Source: Dipteris shenzhenensis (lineage: Eukaryota; Polypodiophyta; Polypodiopsida; Gleicheniales). From it: a stretch of 64,000 nt of DNA. The notes beneath the pieces were generated by a model. That model was not told the DNA's origin. It did not search any database and saw only the letters and a program-made list of their open reading frames with translations. The stretch lies in assembly GCA_047967505.1 (NCBI GenBank), contig CM106539.1; one strand, 5' to 3'. Shown here one piece after another: positions 12,850-25,396 of this stretch (positions are counted from its first letter, which is position 1; each line of letters begins with the position of its first letter). The position numbers and the translations under genes are program-made.

Positions 12850-13510
12850 GTGAGCACCATGCATACATCGAATCTACCAATGCATCTGAGGGGTCTTCTG
12901 TAAGGCTTTAAAAGACATGTCGAGGCTTTTCACTCCCGATCTGAGGTGGAAATCGAAATGAAAGTTCACAAAACACAGATAGATGGTTACCCACACAGGA
13001 CAGAACCAAGAAAAAAATAGGTCGCCCACAAAGGGCAAGACCTAGAGAAAGAGATATGATTTCAAAAAGTAACAACTGCTAACAAACTTGAAGGTTGCTC
13101 GCAACCAAAACCTTCAAAGCATTAAATAGATCAATGATCCACCGCAGCGGTGGAATGTAAAAGTCTTAAAAAAATTTCACCTTCAAAATCTATCAGCTGC
13201 TCTTGATTCATCTTGTACAATCTGTTTTTGTGACTCTTGCTTGTGAGAGGTTATTGCTAGAGATCACGGAGCATGGGAGAGTTATTCAGGTGGTTTCAAG
13301 TGATTGCTATCATCCATCTTGCAATCTGCCTCCCTCCTCACACAAATCTCCCACACTGCCTTGAAAAAGAAGTAGTCGAAAGTATTCCTTGAAAGAGAAG
13401 CAGTCAGAAGGATGCTTGTCGCACATAAGAAAGTCATGGACCTATATATCCAGTGTATTGTCAAAGGTTATAAGAGAGACAGTCCTCGAGAAAGTTTTGG
13501 AGGTCATCAT

Positions 13511-13554
<44 letters not shown>

Positions 13555-14990
13555 AGACAAGTAAACAAGTACATAGACCAAAGGACTCTATGGAAAGAGA
13601 AAGAAAGCAGCCAATAAGGGCAGGGGACAAGGGACCAAAAACAAGGGAGCTAATGTAGTAGAAGGGAAGAGCAAGTGGTCATACCAAGAAGATGAAGCAA
13701 GCAGCACTAGTAGATAAGAAGCACACCAACCAGGGTGGCACAAACCAAGTAGTAGCCCATGAGAAGAAACCAAACAAAACTTGTGTATGTTGTCTTTTAG
13801 ATGCACACAGTAGATCGTACAATCTTTAAATTTGGAGGTTTCCCACATGAAATAAGAAGGGCAGACAAAGATCATCAATAAACACAACCCACATCAACTC
13901 AAATGAACATGGTGACGTAAATATGACTTCTAAACATATAAAATGACATCATTGAATTTGGAGAAGACTTGAAACATCATGCACATCACTCGACTATGGA
14001 TCCTACACATGATTAGCTGCCCTACTATATCAACTACTATGAGGAACAACTGACTCTCATGAGCAAGAACTCCTCAGACAAAAGTACCTTCCTCCTTCGT
14101 AGCTCAGTGCTTTGTAAAATACTCTTGTCACCTATGATCCTGAAGAGTCACATAGAGTCATTGCCATCTGCATGCTGCCTCTAGAACTTGCTAGCAACCA
14201 CGAGCTACTGCATGCTTACCAATAGCTGTCCTTACTATGTGTGGGGGGCAATCACAAGACTTCCATTCACTTGGAAGACTACCTTGTATGACCTATGCAC
14301 TGAATGTTATGACCATTCAGGAATTATAATTGCAAATACCATCATTTCTCTGCAAAAGAAAAAAGGACTCTACTCAGAAACTATTGCAACTATACAATTG
14401 TGGGGAGCTTGTTTCTGCTTTGGCTGCTTTCATTTTGTAAAAAAGCATACCAAGATGAACCTATGCACTGAATGTCATTCCGGTGGCTCACTAGAATGTG
14501 GGACATGCAAACGGCGGGCTCTTATCAACTTGAAAATGTAAATATCAACTTAACATGAAGCTGCAAGCAAACTCTATGGACTTGCATGTTGCAAAGCATC
14601 GAAAGATTTCTCTTGATGTTGTGAGGTACTTCAAGCGATGTACACAAGGGACCACCCCCCCCACCAAAAAGACCCCATTTTACCCCTAGTTAAACCCTCT
14701 TAACTCATCCATTTGGCGGCCAAACAGAACCCCATTTTAACCACGGCTTCACACATAAAAACATCACACTATGGGCATTTTTCCAACCCATTTTACACCA
14801 TTTTGGCGTCCATAGTACTCGTTAATTTGTGCCCCCATTTGGGCACCTTTTTGCACTAGTTCACTCATAAAATTCTGTTGTGACCTCTGATTGATGATCC
14901 ATTTGCACTGGTACATTTCGTACACACATGGGACAACCCTAGGAACATTATTAACATGAAGGTCCCTACAACACTAACACATCTCTAACC
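12850..14990. other. No gene recognised; includes a TA microsatellite
   Basis: A TA run of about 40 bp lies at 13511-13551. A C-rich section at 14650-14830 has repeated ACCCCATTTT words. Short frames, such as 14188-14541 on the plus strand, carry no domain I recognise. Confidence 0.4.
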
Positions 14991-14999
14991 CTCCTAACA

Positions 15000-15795
15000 C
15001 AACTACATCTTCACCCGCACTTGTGGCAGAGACACCTATTCCACTACTTTCCAAATCTACATGTAGCTATGCTCCAGCCAACACCTCCGACACCAACGCT
15101 CACCACATCTGCATACAACTCCACTGTGACCAATGCCTCCAACAATCCTCTACCCCGATTCCCCCCCTGAAATTCAGGAATCCCTTTGACTCCTCCACGC
15201 CACAACATGGCCATGCATCATCCGGCGATGATGGGGATATTGATCTCGATGCAGAGGGGAACAATTTCTTTAATGGCAACAATTTTGGCAACAATAATAA
15301 CAATCAAGGTAGGCACCCCTTGGGCAAAATCGAACTTCCCAAATATAATGGCGATCCAACCCGATTCCTCTAGCATTTTGATGCCACATGCCGAGCAGGT
15401 GGAGATCAATAAAATGAAACCAAGGTCACCTGGTTCCCCACGGCCTTAACCGATGAAGCCTCAAAATGGTACCTAGACCTCCTAGTGGAAGAAAGAGCCA
15501 CATGGGATGTGTTGTAAACTGAATTCAAGAGGTGCTTTCAAACGGAGAGACTACAAGATGATCCCGCTCTCCAACTAAGCAAGCTCAAACAAGGTCGCCA
15601 AGAAGATGTATGCACGTACCTGGGCAAAATTCAAGCGTAGCATTATCATCAATGCACAACAAGATATTGAGACATGGCATGTTATGAGCAGGTATCAAGA
15701 ATTTCAGCCCTCACAAATCATCACTTGGAGCAACACTTCACGGAGAAAAAGAAGCAGTAGACCAGCCATCTGTGGGCCTCTATCCAAGAGAAGAC
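15000..15795 (+). pseudogene. Gypsy-type gag pseudogene
   Basis: One reading frame, from the ATG at 15023 through to about 15640, gives retrotransposon gag despite in-frame stops near 15371, 15410 and 15516. Recognisable pieces are LPKYNGDPTRF, FDATCRAGGD, TWFPTALTDEASKWY, EFKRCFQTERLQDDP and LSKLKQGRQEDVCTYL, the order expected for the Retrotrans_gag capsid core. An Asn-rich linker (NFGNNNNNQG) precedes the core. No zinc knuckle, protease or RT follows. The next feature is an LTR end, so this is a truncated or rearranged element. Confidence 0.82.
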
Positions 15796-15797
15796 AA

Positions 15798-16217
15798 GTG
15801 GGTTGTAGGACTGCAGACCTAGCTTAGGTGTTTTCCACCTAGGTTAGTGCAAAGACAATAAGGTGGAAGGGATCTAGGCAGAAAGTCTGCAAACGCTCAA
15901 GGTGGAGCACGCGGGCTCAAGTCTAGAGATATCCGGCAGATAGTAGAAGTACATTGTGGTAAGATCAAAGTACCATGCTCTGGTGGGACTTTGGATCTAT
16001 CTCTCTTTTGTTGTGTCCATAGTTTTGGATGAAAATATATTGTTTTGGTAGCTTCTATATATGGCTAGATTATTGTCTATTGATGAGCTTGCACATCTAT
16101 GCCATTCACATTAAGTTAAGCAGTTTGTGATTCCACTTCCCACACACCTTCTGTGAGCTCTTGGGCTATTCTATTAGTCTTCCACTGTGTGTACCCTCTG
16201 TTGGTTGATTTCTAACA
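15798..16217 (+). mobile_element. Probable LTR ending at a Copia-type PBS
   Basis: The segment ends in CTAACA directly before TGGTATCAGAGCCC. It contains a possible TATA box (CTATATATGG) near 16053 and starts near TGGGTTGTAGG. The 5' edge is a guess and no second LTR was seen in the window. Confidence 0.55.
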
Positions 16218-16231
16218 TGGTATCAGAGCCC
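16218..16231 (+). other. Primer-binding site, initiator-Met tRNA type
   Basis: TGGTATCAGAGCCC matches the usual plant Copia PBS complementary to the 3' end of initiator Met tRNA. Confidence 0.8.
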
Positions 16232-18430
16232 AAGTAGGAGGCTCACAGGTATAGGAGCCTGAAGGTAGGGACGTGATGACTCATGAACCCTTGCTCCTTG
16301 TTCCAGCAAGGGCAAGGTGGCCTTGAATCCAAGCATTGTAGGCTATTTTTTCTCCTCCCCCTATAGGGTTTCTAAATTGCTATTAGAGGCCAACCTTCCT
16401 TTGAGAATCTCATGTCTCTTGGTACCATCAATGGCCTGATAAAAATCAATAAGGCCAGAGAGGGCTACTGCCACATGTGAAGAAGATGGTAATCCATCCT
16501 GCATATGAGACACATAAACCCATAACACATCCTTTGTAAGGTTTTTGCATACGAAGCATCTATATCGATAGAGGATCGTCTCAAATGAGACTCATGAATC
16601 ATCATAACCATCGGAAAGTGATCCAAGGTGGAAACCCCTGGTAAAATACATCAGAGCCACCAGTGTCTAATGCCCAATTATCAACATAGAATCTATTTGA
16701 TGGCACATGGATTGGATAGGTGCCCACAACATTGAAAAATAGTGTATTAGTAAATTAGTCGAAGGGCATGCGATGATGATTAACCTACGATATGGAAAGA
16801 TTAATAAATCAGTTCCCAAAAGTTTCCTTTTCAAGAAACACCTATATAGAAGGGAACGGAGAGAGGAGTAAGGGTAGCTGAGAGGAGAGAGTGGGGAGGG
16901 AGAAGGAGAGGGGCAGGAAGAGAAGCAAAGTGGAGGCAAGGGCAGCTGAGGGCAGAGGGAGTGGAGGGAGAGGGAGAGGAGTGCTGAGAAAGAGTGGAGG
17001 GAGAGGGAGAGTGGGTTGGCCGAGTTGAAGGGATGGGAAAGCAGGAAGCCTCAAACTTGCTTCCTCAAACTCTACGCCTCCACTGCCACCTCCTTCTACT
17101 CCATCTTCCAAGTCACAACTCTTCAACCTCAATCTGCAATAACTCACTAGCTTCGTTGGTGCCCTCTTCATGCTGTTTGGAGCTCTGTCCTCCAGTCTTC
17201 ATCTCAAAACTATGAGGCAAAGGGAGGGATACGTAGAAAATTAATCAAAGTATGCTTAGGATAATCAAACGTGATGCACAAAAAATTAATGAGCGAGGCA
17301 AAATTAGCAATTGATCCTGATTGGAAATTGTTTGTAGTTTGGTAGCAATGAATTTAGAGATGGAGATAGAGATCTTGTAGAGAGCAGTAGGGGATTTGAT
17401 ATTGCCAATTATCTTTGACTGTTTATGCTATTCATGCAAGAGTTCAATTGAGGTAAGTATTTTTTTCATCAACAGAGTAGTTTGATTTCGTTGATACTTT
17501 TTGGAACTTCAACGTGCATATTGGTTATTGTGGCTTCCCCTTAAATAGGACTAGTTGGATGCACGTGGCAAGCCATGAAGTAAAGCTATCACATCGTTGA
17601 TTTGAAAAGGTGCTTCTTTAAATCCATTGCAACCGCATAGATATCCTTGAATATATCATAGAGGAAAACAAAGAATTCCAATGAGAAATATAGATTGACA
17701 GATAGGGGAGAAGTAGATAAGCAAAATGAGAAGGATGGACATGGTAATTGATGGTGCACATGTGAGATTAAATCCAAAACAACATTCAATGTAGAAAACT
17801 CATAGTCTCGTCAATATATTATAGATAGATAGATAGATAAATGTGCTCTAAGAGTGTCTTCCCTTGAGTATGTTGGAGACCTTTTTCCAAGGACCCTCTT
17901 TTCAGAAATCTCCCATCAACTTTCTTCCCTACTTCAAGCCTACTAGAGGCCGTTGAATACATTAATAGAGGTGCAAACTACATGATTTCCTTAGAAATAA
18001 TGTTTTCAATATAGATTGGAGGATATGCTAAACACAAAAGAAATTTGCTAGCACGAAATTTTCTATCAAGATGTTGAGGGTCTAATCCATGGTCTTCAAT
18101 TGATATTTATTCTTACCAACAACTTTAGGATGTAGTAATAACCAAAGGATAGTAAAACCTCAATCTAAATCCATTTCTCTTCTTTCCTCTTTAGACCCTC
18201 GCCAATTTGGCCTTGACTTTTGCTTTTACAATAGCCCTTGCAAATTTCTTCACATATTTGTTGTGTATCTTCAAGGCCTTCTCATCCCGTGTCAATATCC
18301 AGGGCTTTATAGCATGGATAAGAGCTTCTTCAATACATTGTAGATTTTACGCATTGGTATCATAGGGTGCCTCATGGACAGAAACCTATAAGATTAGTAT
18401 TGGTCAAGCAATGCATATATAGGTATTTGT
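16232..18430. other. No gene recognised; GA-rich patch and GATA run
   Basis: 16858-17045 is purine-rich (GGGAGAGG words). A TAGA run sits at 17821-17839. Frames crossing these are composition effects. Some of the segment after 16231 may be the decayed interior of the LTR element. Confidence 0.4.
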
Positions 18431-18436
18431 CCATTT

Positions 18437-18662
18437 TAACTCCCACTTTATCCGCTACCATGACAAGCATCTTGCTTATTTGGGTAGCTTAATCCCTTAG
18501 CTATGCTAGCTCATAAGCAATATAGTTTTAGTAGCTCCATGACCATTCAAAACCTCCCACTTAATTCTCTACCACTACAAGCATGTTACTTATTCAGGAA
18601 GCTTACTGCCCTAGCTATGCTAGCTCATAAGCAATATAGTTCAAGTAGCTCCATGACCATCA
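18437..18662. repeat. 114-bp tandem duplication
   Basis: CTATGCTAGCTCATAAGCAA followed by TAGTAGCTCCATGACCAT is present at 18501 and again at 18615, with matching upstream sequence (TAACTCCCACTTTATCCG / CTCCCACTTAATTCTC). Confidence 0.9.
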
Positions 18663-18669
18663 TCCAAGG

Positions 18670-20860
18670 CTACAATAATTTCCTTTGAAGAACCATATCC
18701 ATACTGCAAGGTGTTTGTCTCAAGCCATTGATTCAAGAAAGTACATCTAAAACCAATTGCTATGCTTTTGTAAGTGCATATAATCCATAGGCTTTGTGAG
18801 GCAATTCCAATCAAGCCAAACCTGCAAACTCCTTCGTTTGTTCTTGTGCATCAAAATGTCCAAAAAACTTGTATAAATCCACATAAAGTGGCTAAAGCTT
18901 TTGAGATCCTTGAAAAGCAAAGATGTCCACCATGGAAAGGCCGCCCATGGAGTGGGCGCTTTGGAAAAATACTAGCGCTAGAAGCACAAATAGGAGTATG
19001 TCGATGGGTCTACTACACCTAGACCATTGGCCGATCTAGCCACAAGTAGCTCTACTCCATCTGTTGTCACAGCACTAGCAATGGGATCTACAACAGCATC
19101 TATAGCTACACAAATAGTTTCTACACTAGTAGCAGATCCTGCCATTGCCTGAGGACCATATTGAAGCCCTCTTTCATGAAGTGGAGACATGCATCTAGAC
19201 CAACAATAAGTGCATTTAAACCTTGGCTAGTGGGACTCCGAAGTGTAACAGTCAAGGAATTTTTTTTTTAGGGGTGACAATTTAGTTGTACACTTGTTAG
19301 CAATTTTTGCGACGACAGTCTCGAATCTCCACTGCATTTATGACTCATTAATAAACTCATGGTGAGGTTTATACTCTTGCAAGCTACAAGCATCCATTCA
19401 CAAAAGGATGAGCACTATAGCAAAAGGTCCAATGCACAATACCAAGCAAAGATTTTGAGTGTGCATGCAGCATGCAGAAGCACATAAATTTTTGAACTCC
19501 CTCTATAAAATTCTACCAACCTTCTTACAACTCTTTTTATATGTATTTATATTTTTATTCACACAAACACACACATATTCTTACATATTCTCTTGTTAGT
19601 GCTTTTCCTTAAGTCAATATAGTTTAATGAAAGCGCTTGTCTAGCTAATATTTGGCATTCACCTTACTATGCCATTTCTTTATGTGAACCACTTTAGATT
19701 TCCCTTATTTATATCTAGGTTAGCTTTAATTAATTAAGAAATTTATTTTGATTTTTGATTTTGTTATAGTTTTTTTCTTATGTTTATTGATTTTATATTT
19801 CAATTTATTTTTCTTTTACATAAATCTTATCTTCAAAATATCTCTTATTGTTAATGGTTCAAATTTCTTTTTTTCTTATATTTTCTTCAAACATTTTATG
19901 ATCACCTTTTATTTGTTTATTCTAAATTTTCTCCTTTTCTCTAATTTTTGTTTCTAAGAAAAAAAGAAAGAACCCATTAAGCCTATTTATTAAGTCCCAT
20001 ATAGAATATTCCCTTACCCTTTCAGATTTCTGGTACCTCCTATGGAAATAGTTATCTAAGTATCTAGTTAATTCTCTCATGGCATAATAACTTTGCTTTT
20101 TCCTTTATAAGTTCTTTTTTATCCATTTATTTTTCCTATTTGCAAGTTATTTTACTCTCTTTATTGGAGTGATCAATTATTTTTAAACCTTCACTAACCC
20201 TCTTTGAAATTTTTCACATAAAGAGATAGATTCCCTTGGTATGCTATAATAAATCATCTTAATTTTCCCTAATGGGTGTGGTTAGCTTCAAACCAATGTT
20301 AATTTTCACTAATGTTTTCAACTTGATTAGCTTTAAGCCAATTAATTTATTTGGCCCTTAATTACCACTCAGGGTCGAGGATTATACCCCCCTTAATTTT
20401 TTTTTCACTTTCTCAAATTTCTTTAGAATGTAATGCCCCACCGTTTCTTACATTATGAAAGGTGTGTTCTTGTTCTTTGGTGAAGTGATAACAAGCTAGG
20501 GGATACATGCATTACCTGTCTACCCAAATTCAACTTCATTGTTCTAACAATTGGTTGGTTTAAATGGTGGCAAGTAAGTGGACCCTGACCTCGGAGCCTA
20601 GACTACCTGACGAATTTGACACTTTTGTATTGATTCTTTGCTTAAGTTTGCAAACTCAATATAAAGAAAAAAATTATTGCCAATCCTATTGCTTTCTTTA
20701 CAAAATCTTGGATTGCTATAATGTCAAAAGTTACTTCAATTTAGTTTTCCTATAAAAAATTATTCATTTCTTATATGCAGCTTGTTATAATTATCCAAAT
20801 GATTGAATTAATTGTATGGTTCATTTATTGATGGCATTATTAAATCTAAACACACACATA
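18670..20860. other. AT- and T-rich DNA, no gene recognised
   Basis: 19540-20800 is strongly T-rich on the plus strand. A frame at 19748-19957 (Phe/Leu/Ile only) reflects this. Nothing coding was identified. Confidence 0.45.
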
Positions 20861-21306
20861 GGGGGAAGATGTAGAAAGGAGACAAAAAAAAGTAGGAAGG
20901 AGAGATGGAATGATGCAAAAAGGAGACAAAAAAGAGAAGGGGAAAGCGAAGGGAAAAGAGATAAAAGAGACAAAAAGAGAGAAACGAGGGTGAAAGAGAG
21001 AAAAAGAGAGGGAAGTATAGCAAATGGGAAAGGCGATTCGAAAAGAGAAGGAAAGATACAGAAAGGAGATGGAAAAGAGGTGGAAAGGAGATAGAAAAGA
21101 GAGGCAAAAAAGAGAGGGAATGAAAGGGAAAAGAGATGCAGAAAGGAGACAAAAAAGAGAGGCGGGAAAGAGGGGGATGAAGGGGAAAGAGAGGAAAGAA
21201 AAACTTACGAGGCAAAAAAGAGACTAGAAATAGAACAAATGAGAAAGAGAGAAGATAGAAAAAGAGAAGCGAAAAGAGAGCAATTGAGAAAGAGAGAGCA
21301 AGAGAG

Positions 21307-21387
<81 letters not shown>

Positions 21388-22055
21388 AAAAGAGAAAAAG
21401 GAGGTGGGAGAGCAAAAAATTAGAGAGATAAAGAAAGGAGCAAATGAGGAAGGCAATGCAAAAAGGCAGGGAAAGATGTAGAAAGGAGGTAGAAAAGAGA
21501 GGAGCACAGAGAGGGGATGAAGGATTAAGAGAGGGAAAGACAAGAACAGGAGGCAAAAAAGAGAATGAAAAGACAAGATAAGAAAAAGAGAGGGGAAAAG
21601 AGGAAGGAAAGAGAAGAGAGGGGCAAAGGGAAGGTGAAAGGGAGGGAATGAAGAAAATAGAGAGGGAAAAACAAGATAGAGAGAAAAGAGAGAAAATGAG
21701 AGAAAAGAGAAAAAAAGAGATGACAAGAGAGAGGGAAGAGAGAAAAAAGAGAGAAAATGAGAAAATGAGAAAGAGAAAGAAAGAGAGAAAAAGAGACGAG
21801 AAAATCTTGCAAATGAGAATGAGAGGGCAAGTGCAAAAAGAGAGAAAAAGAGAGAAAAAGAGAGAAAAGAGAGGAAGAGAGAGGAAAAGATGCAAAAAGG
21901 AGGTCGAAAAGAGAGGGGAAAAGATAGGTAGAGAGAGGAAAGGAGAGCAAATAAGGAAGGCAATGCAAAAAGAGAGAGAAAGATGCACAAAGGAGGTAGA
22001 AAAGAGTGAAGAAAAAAGAGGGGATGAAAGGACAAAAGAGGGAAAGACAAGAAGG
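20861..22055. repeat. 1.2-kb polypurine tract on the plus strand
   Basis: Almost only A and G on the plus strand, including a GA run of about 75 bp at 21308-21384. It is not a simple repeat: longer words such as AGGAAGGCAATGCAAAAA (about 21449 and 21957) and AAAGGAGGTAGAAAAGAG recur. The long minus-strand Ser/Leu/Phe frames (for example 21205-22209) are composition artefacts. Confidence 0.95.
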
Positions 22056-22059
22056 GCAG

Positions 22060-22950
22060 GTGTGTTGACAGATATACCAATGCGAACAAGGTTTTTCTCA
22101 TATTTGGTTCAATTTTTGCTCTTTGTGGGTTTTGATTTTGATCTTTGGTATGGTTTTGAATGTGAGCAGATAGATAGGATGTGTGGGACTTCATTGGATG
22201 AAGGACCAATGCCCCTGAGAGCTCAGAGTGGCTTAGCCAAAGGTTTGCCTATCCTTGCGCACATTCCAAGCAACAAATTCAACATTAGCGCTAGATTGTC
22301 GCGTGCCACGGGTAGGTGTATGGGGAGTTTTCATGAGATGATTTTCAATTCTAAATGGTACTGATGCTAGATCATCGGTGATTGAATGTTACTGATCTAG
22401 ATCACTAGCGAGTCAATTTGTGATTACATGCATATTGCAAATACCAACATTATTTATACAAAAGCACTATATAGTATAAGGAGGGTGCCAAAGGCGACCT
22501 GCACATTCCATGGCAACACCCGATGTGGCCATGCAGACGGGAAAATTTAGGAGATCTTCAAGTAGTGTGCGAAGGAGGCATGCACCATGCTTGCATCCTA
22601 AGGATAGTCTCTCAAATATATGAGATGATGATACTCTCCCTGATGCACGAGATGATGCGGGTATGGTTGATGTGATGGATGCAATTTTTAGAGGCACGAT
22701 GTCACATGTGCACAAGATGTCTGAGTCTAAAATCATCATGAAAGAATTGCAATCAACACCCTTGTATAATTGTTTTTGGATGTCAAAACTATGGGCTGGC
22801 CTATCAATCTTAAATTTGCAAGCAATGTATGGTTGATCGAACATGAGTGTCTCAGCCTTATTAAGGCTAGTGCACTTATATATATTAAATGTTTTGATCT
22901 TATTTAAATAATCATAAGTATCATACTTTTAATGTTATTTGCATACATGA
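22060..22950. other. No gene recognised
   Basis: Mixed-composition DNA between the purine tract and the CACTA remnant. It may belong to the CACTA element, but no terminal repeat was seen. Confidence 0.35.
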
Positions 22951-22959
22951 ATTGCAATA

Positions 22960-23401
22960 GGTTGCTCCAAAAGATGTTGACAAGTGTTGGGATGGATATA
23001 ACACTATCCATGCTTGTCCTAATGATTGTATTCTCTTTCATCATAATCATGAAGATTTGGTTAATTGTGATGGATGGCATGAATCCTTTTGGGTTACGCT
23101 CAACATCTTGGTCAACATGGCCCATGGTTTTGGTGAATTACGTAAGATGCCATTGTGGCTGACAATAAAGAAGGGACACTTCATGCTTTCCCCTCTCATG
23201 CTAGGGAAGTACAAGGCAAATAATATAGACGTGTACATGGCACCCTTGATACATAAGCTTCAAACCCTATGGAGAGGCATATGTGCATTTGATATTTGTA
23301 GAGCTCTGAGGCATGCTAATGAGATTTTGATTAGGGGAATTTTAATATGGACCATGGATGACTTTCTAGGATATGGAAAGTACTCAGGTATGGGCTTGTA
23401 G
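22960..23401 (+). pseudogene. CACTA (En/Spm) transposase tnp2 remnant
   Basis: In one plus frame: KCWDGYNTIHACPNDCILF, then after a break MPLWLTIKKGHFMLSPLM and IDVYMAPLIHKLQTLWRGI, ending LIWTMDDFLGYGKYSGMG. In a second frame, between these: DGMNPFGLRSTSWSTWPMVL. Together they follow the tnp2 transposase order (ACPNDCMLF, GFNPFGNMSTSYSTWPVVL, FMLSLLIPGP, DIDVYLQPLIDEL, WTINDFPAYGDLSGW). The alternation needs a pair of frameshifts around 23085-23150, and the part between the first and second block is deleted. Transposase function is lost. Confidence 0.88.
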
Positions 23402-23989
23402 ATCTATGCATGCCTAATAACCTTTTTATGCTTTAATTTGTCATTAATTGATGCATGTGTAATGACCTTTTTATGCATATAAGTCTTCAAACAAGTCGAT
23501 ACCATGCTTTCCCTATTTGTGTTGATTGTTTGAATGCACAACACTCCAAACATCTGAGGAAAGAAGTTTATGAAGAAAATACATGATATATTTTGCTTGA
23601 CCATCTTGCATGTGAAGGTAAACTTGGTCCTAAACCAACTTCTTTGCTCCTGTCTTTGCCTGAGTCGCCTGGTTGCTCACTCCTCACTGCTATTGCATTG
23701 AGACTTGGTCGCTGCTATTGGCTTATAACTCATCTGCTTCAGTGCCAAGCTTTGCATTTGTGTGTGGCACTTGTTGTGATAAAGAGCATTAGCTAGAGTA
23801 GACAAGTCAAGTCTCTAGAATAGGATAGGTAGCAACTTTACTTACATATATATATATATCTCTCTCTCCCAATGATGAAGACTCTAATTGAGAGTGTAGA
23901 TACAAATAGCTCTCTCTCACATAAATAGACATTGGCATTTCTCAAACAATAGAAGGTCTCACTCTCTTTCACAATGGAAATTTCTCAAT
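23402..23989. other. No gene recognised
   Basis: Includes a repeated phrase TAATGACCTTTTTATGC / TAATAACCTTTTTATGC at 23416-23475 and a short TA/TC run at 23848-23870. Confidence 0.4.
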
Positions 23990-24133
23990 AGGTGGATGAG
24001 TAGAAATATCTCTCGCAAGAAAAAATCTTAAACTCTTAATCCCTAAAACTAAAATTAACCTAGGAGAAAACATAAAATCCTCAGGAATGCCTACAACTAA
24101 TCAAAGGAGAGCTAGACCTAAGCTTTGATACCA

Positions 24134-24532
24134 TGTAAAATCAAGAGATCGAGCTCCCCTAGTCATGAGACAACATCCTAATGATACACTAATCTAAGGA
24201 GGATGCAACCTAAGTGCAAACATGATGAAGAGGGTGCTCATGACATGTACCTCAAGTCAATTAGGTTCCAAGATAGATCAGCTTGGACTCATAAACAAAA
24301 TCTTGAGTATATGTGCATTTCTCTATTCAATAATACATGATAGGGCTCTTATATAGAGAGAGCCCTTTGAATAGTCAACACTTGTGGGATCCTCTGATCC
24401 ACATCTCTCCTTGTGGATATCCTTGATCCACATCTCCACATCATGTAGTCCACATCCTAGGGTGGCTACTTTAATTCTTTCCTATACCATACCTTAGCCT
24501 CTAATATGTGCTCATGGCACCATATCTCAACA
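24134..24532 (-). mobile_element. Copia-type LTR, 399 bp (arm A)
   Basis: On the minus strand the segment begins TGTTGAGATATGGTGCC and ends GATTTTACA, immediately followed by TGGTATCAAAGC (24122-24133). A TATATAAG box lies in the middle (24348-24355). TG...CA ends, TATA box and PBS make it a 5' LTR. The interior would run towards lower coordinates, but no pol motif or second LTR was found there. Confidence 0.8.
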
Positions 24533-24879
24533 TTCTTGGGGTCTAGCCCTGGCACGAGAGATTCAACATGATGGTTGTGGTGTTGTTATTAAACAAGATC
24601 TATTTAAACACCAATTAGCATTCCCTCAAGTAAAGCTCAATGATGCCCATGATGCTGTAACATGGCTTATGACCAACCTCTCCACAGGGACACAATCAAC
24701 ATATAATAGTGCAGCGATGAGTATTCCATGAGGAAGTGAATGAAGTGCAAAGGAGAAGTAGGCACAATTGGTGAGCACTAAAGGAACTCATAGCTTGCAC
24801 AACATATGGGGTTTTCAAATAACCAATCCTCAAAACAACAAACTATGCACTGAGTGCATCAAAGGGGATTATGAAAATT

Positions 24880-25090
24880 ATGAAGACATTGCAAGTGTGA
24901 AGAGATGGGATCCATTGACAAAATATGGAGAGAGGAGAGGAGAAGAGTGGAGATGAGGTGAGAGGGCACAAGTAGAGAGCACACCACAAATGACTAATTG
25001 TACACTAGATTTAGTTAAAAATGTAGAATATATACAAACCCGTTTAGATTTAGGGTTAGGGGATCTAACCCTTTGCTTTATAACATTAGT
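24880..25090 (-). mobile_element. LTR relic of the 52.7-57.5 kb Copia family (arm A)
   Basis: AAAATATGGAGAGAGGAGAGG, GAGCACACCACAAATGACTAA, TTGTACACTAGATTTAGTT and GGGTTAGGGGATCTAACCC follow the same order and orientation as the LTRs at 52737 and 57236. It is a solo or truncated LTR. Confidence 0.75.
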
Positions 25091-25396
25091 ATGTGTTAGA
25101 TATGTTTTCATGTCGATCTTTGGATTCAGAGTCAAGCCATTGACACGTGTCTACCAGATGAGCCGTGATGAGATTGTGGATAGTATGAGTCCTTCCCAGC
25201 TAGAGGCATTACAGCTCTTTAGTCTCACATGAGCTCATCTCATGCCTCTCTAGCATCTCCATATACTAAGCCTCGTCTCCCTAGTGGAGAGAGATAGCCT
25301 CTTTGTGGTGAGGCAGTGTCGATGGCAAAGGATCAAGGTCATCGTAGGAAAAGTTGGGGATGTTGCGTGGGGTCAACCTTTATAGATGAGATAGCA

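Noticed and set aside
21205-22209. 334-residue minus-strand frame rich in Ser, Leu and Phe
   Set aside because: It is the polypyrimidine complement of a GA tract. Stops are rare there because of composition. The same applies to 29457-30380 and 26414-26914.
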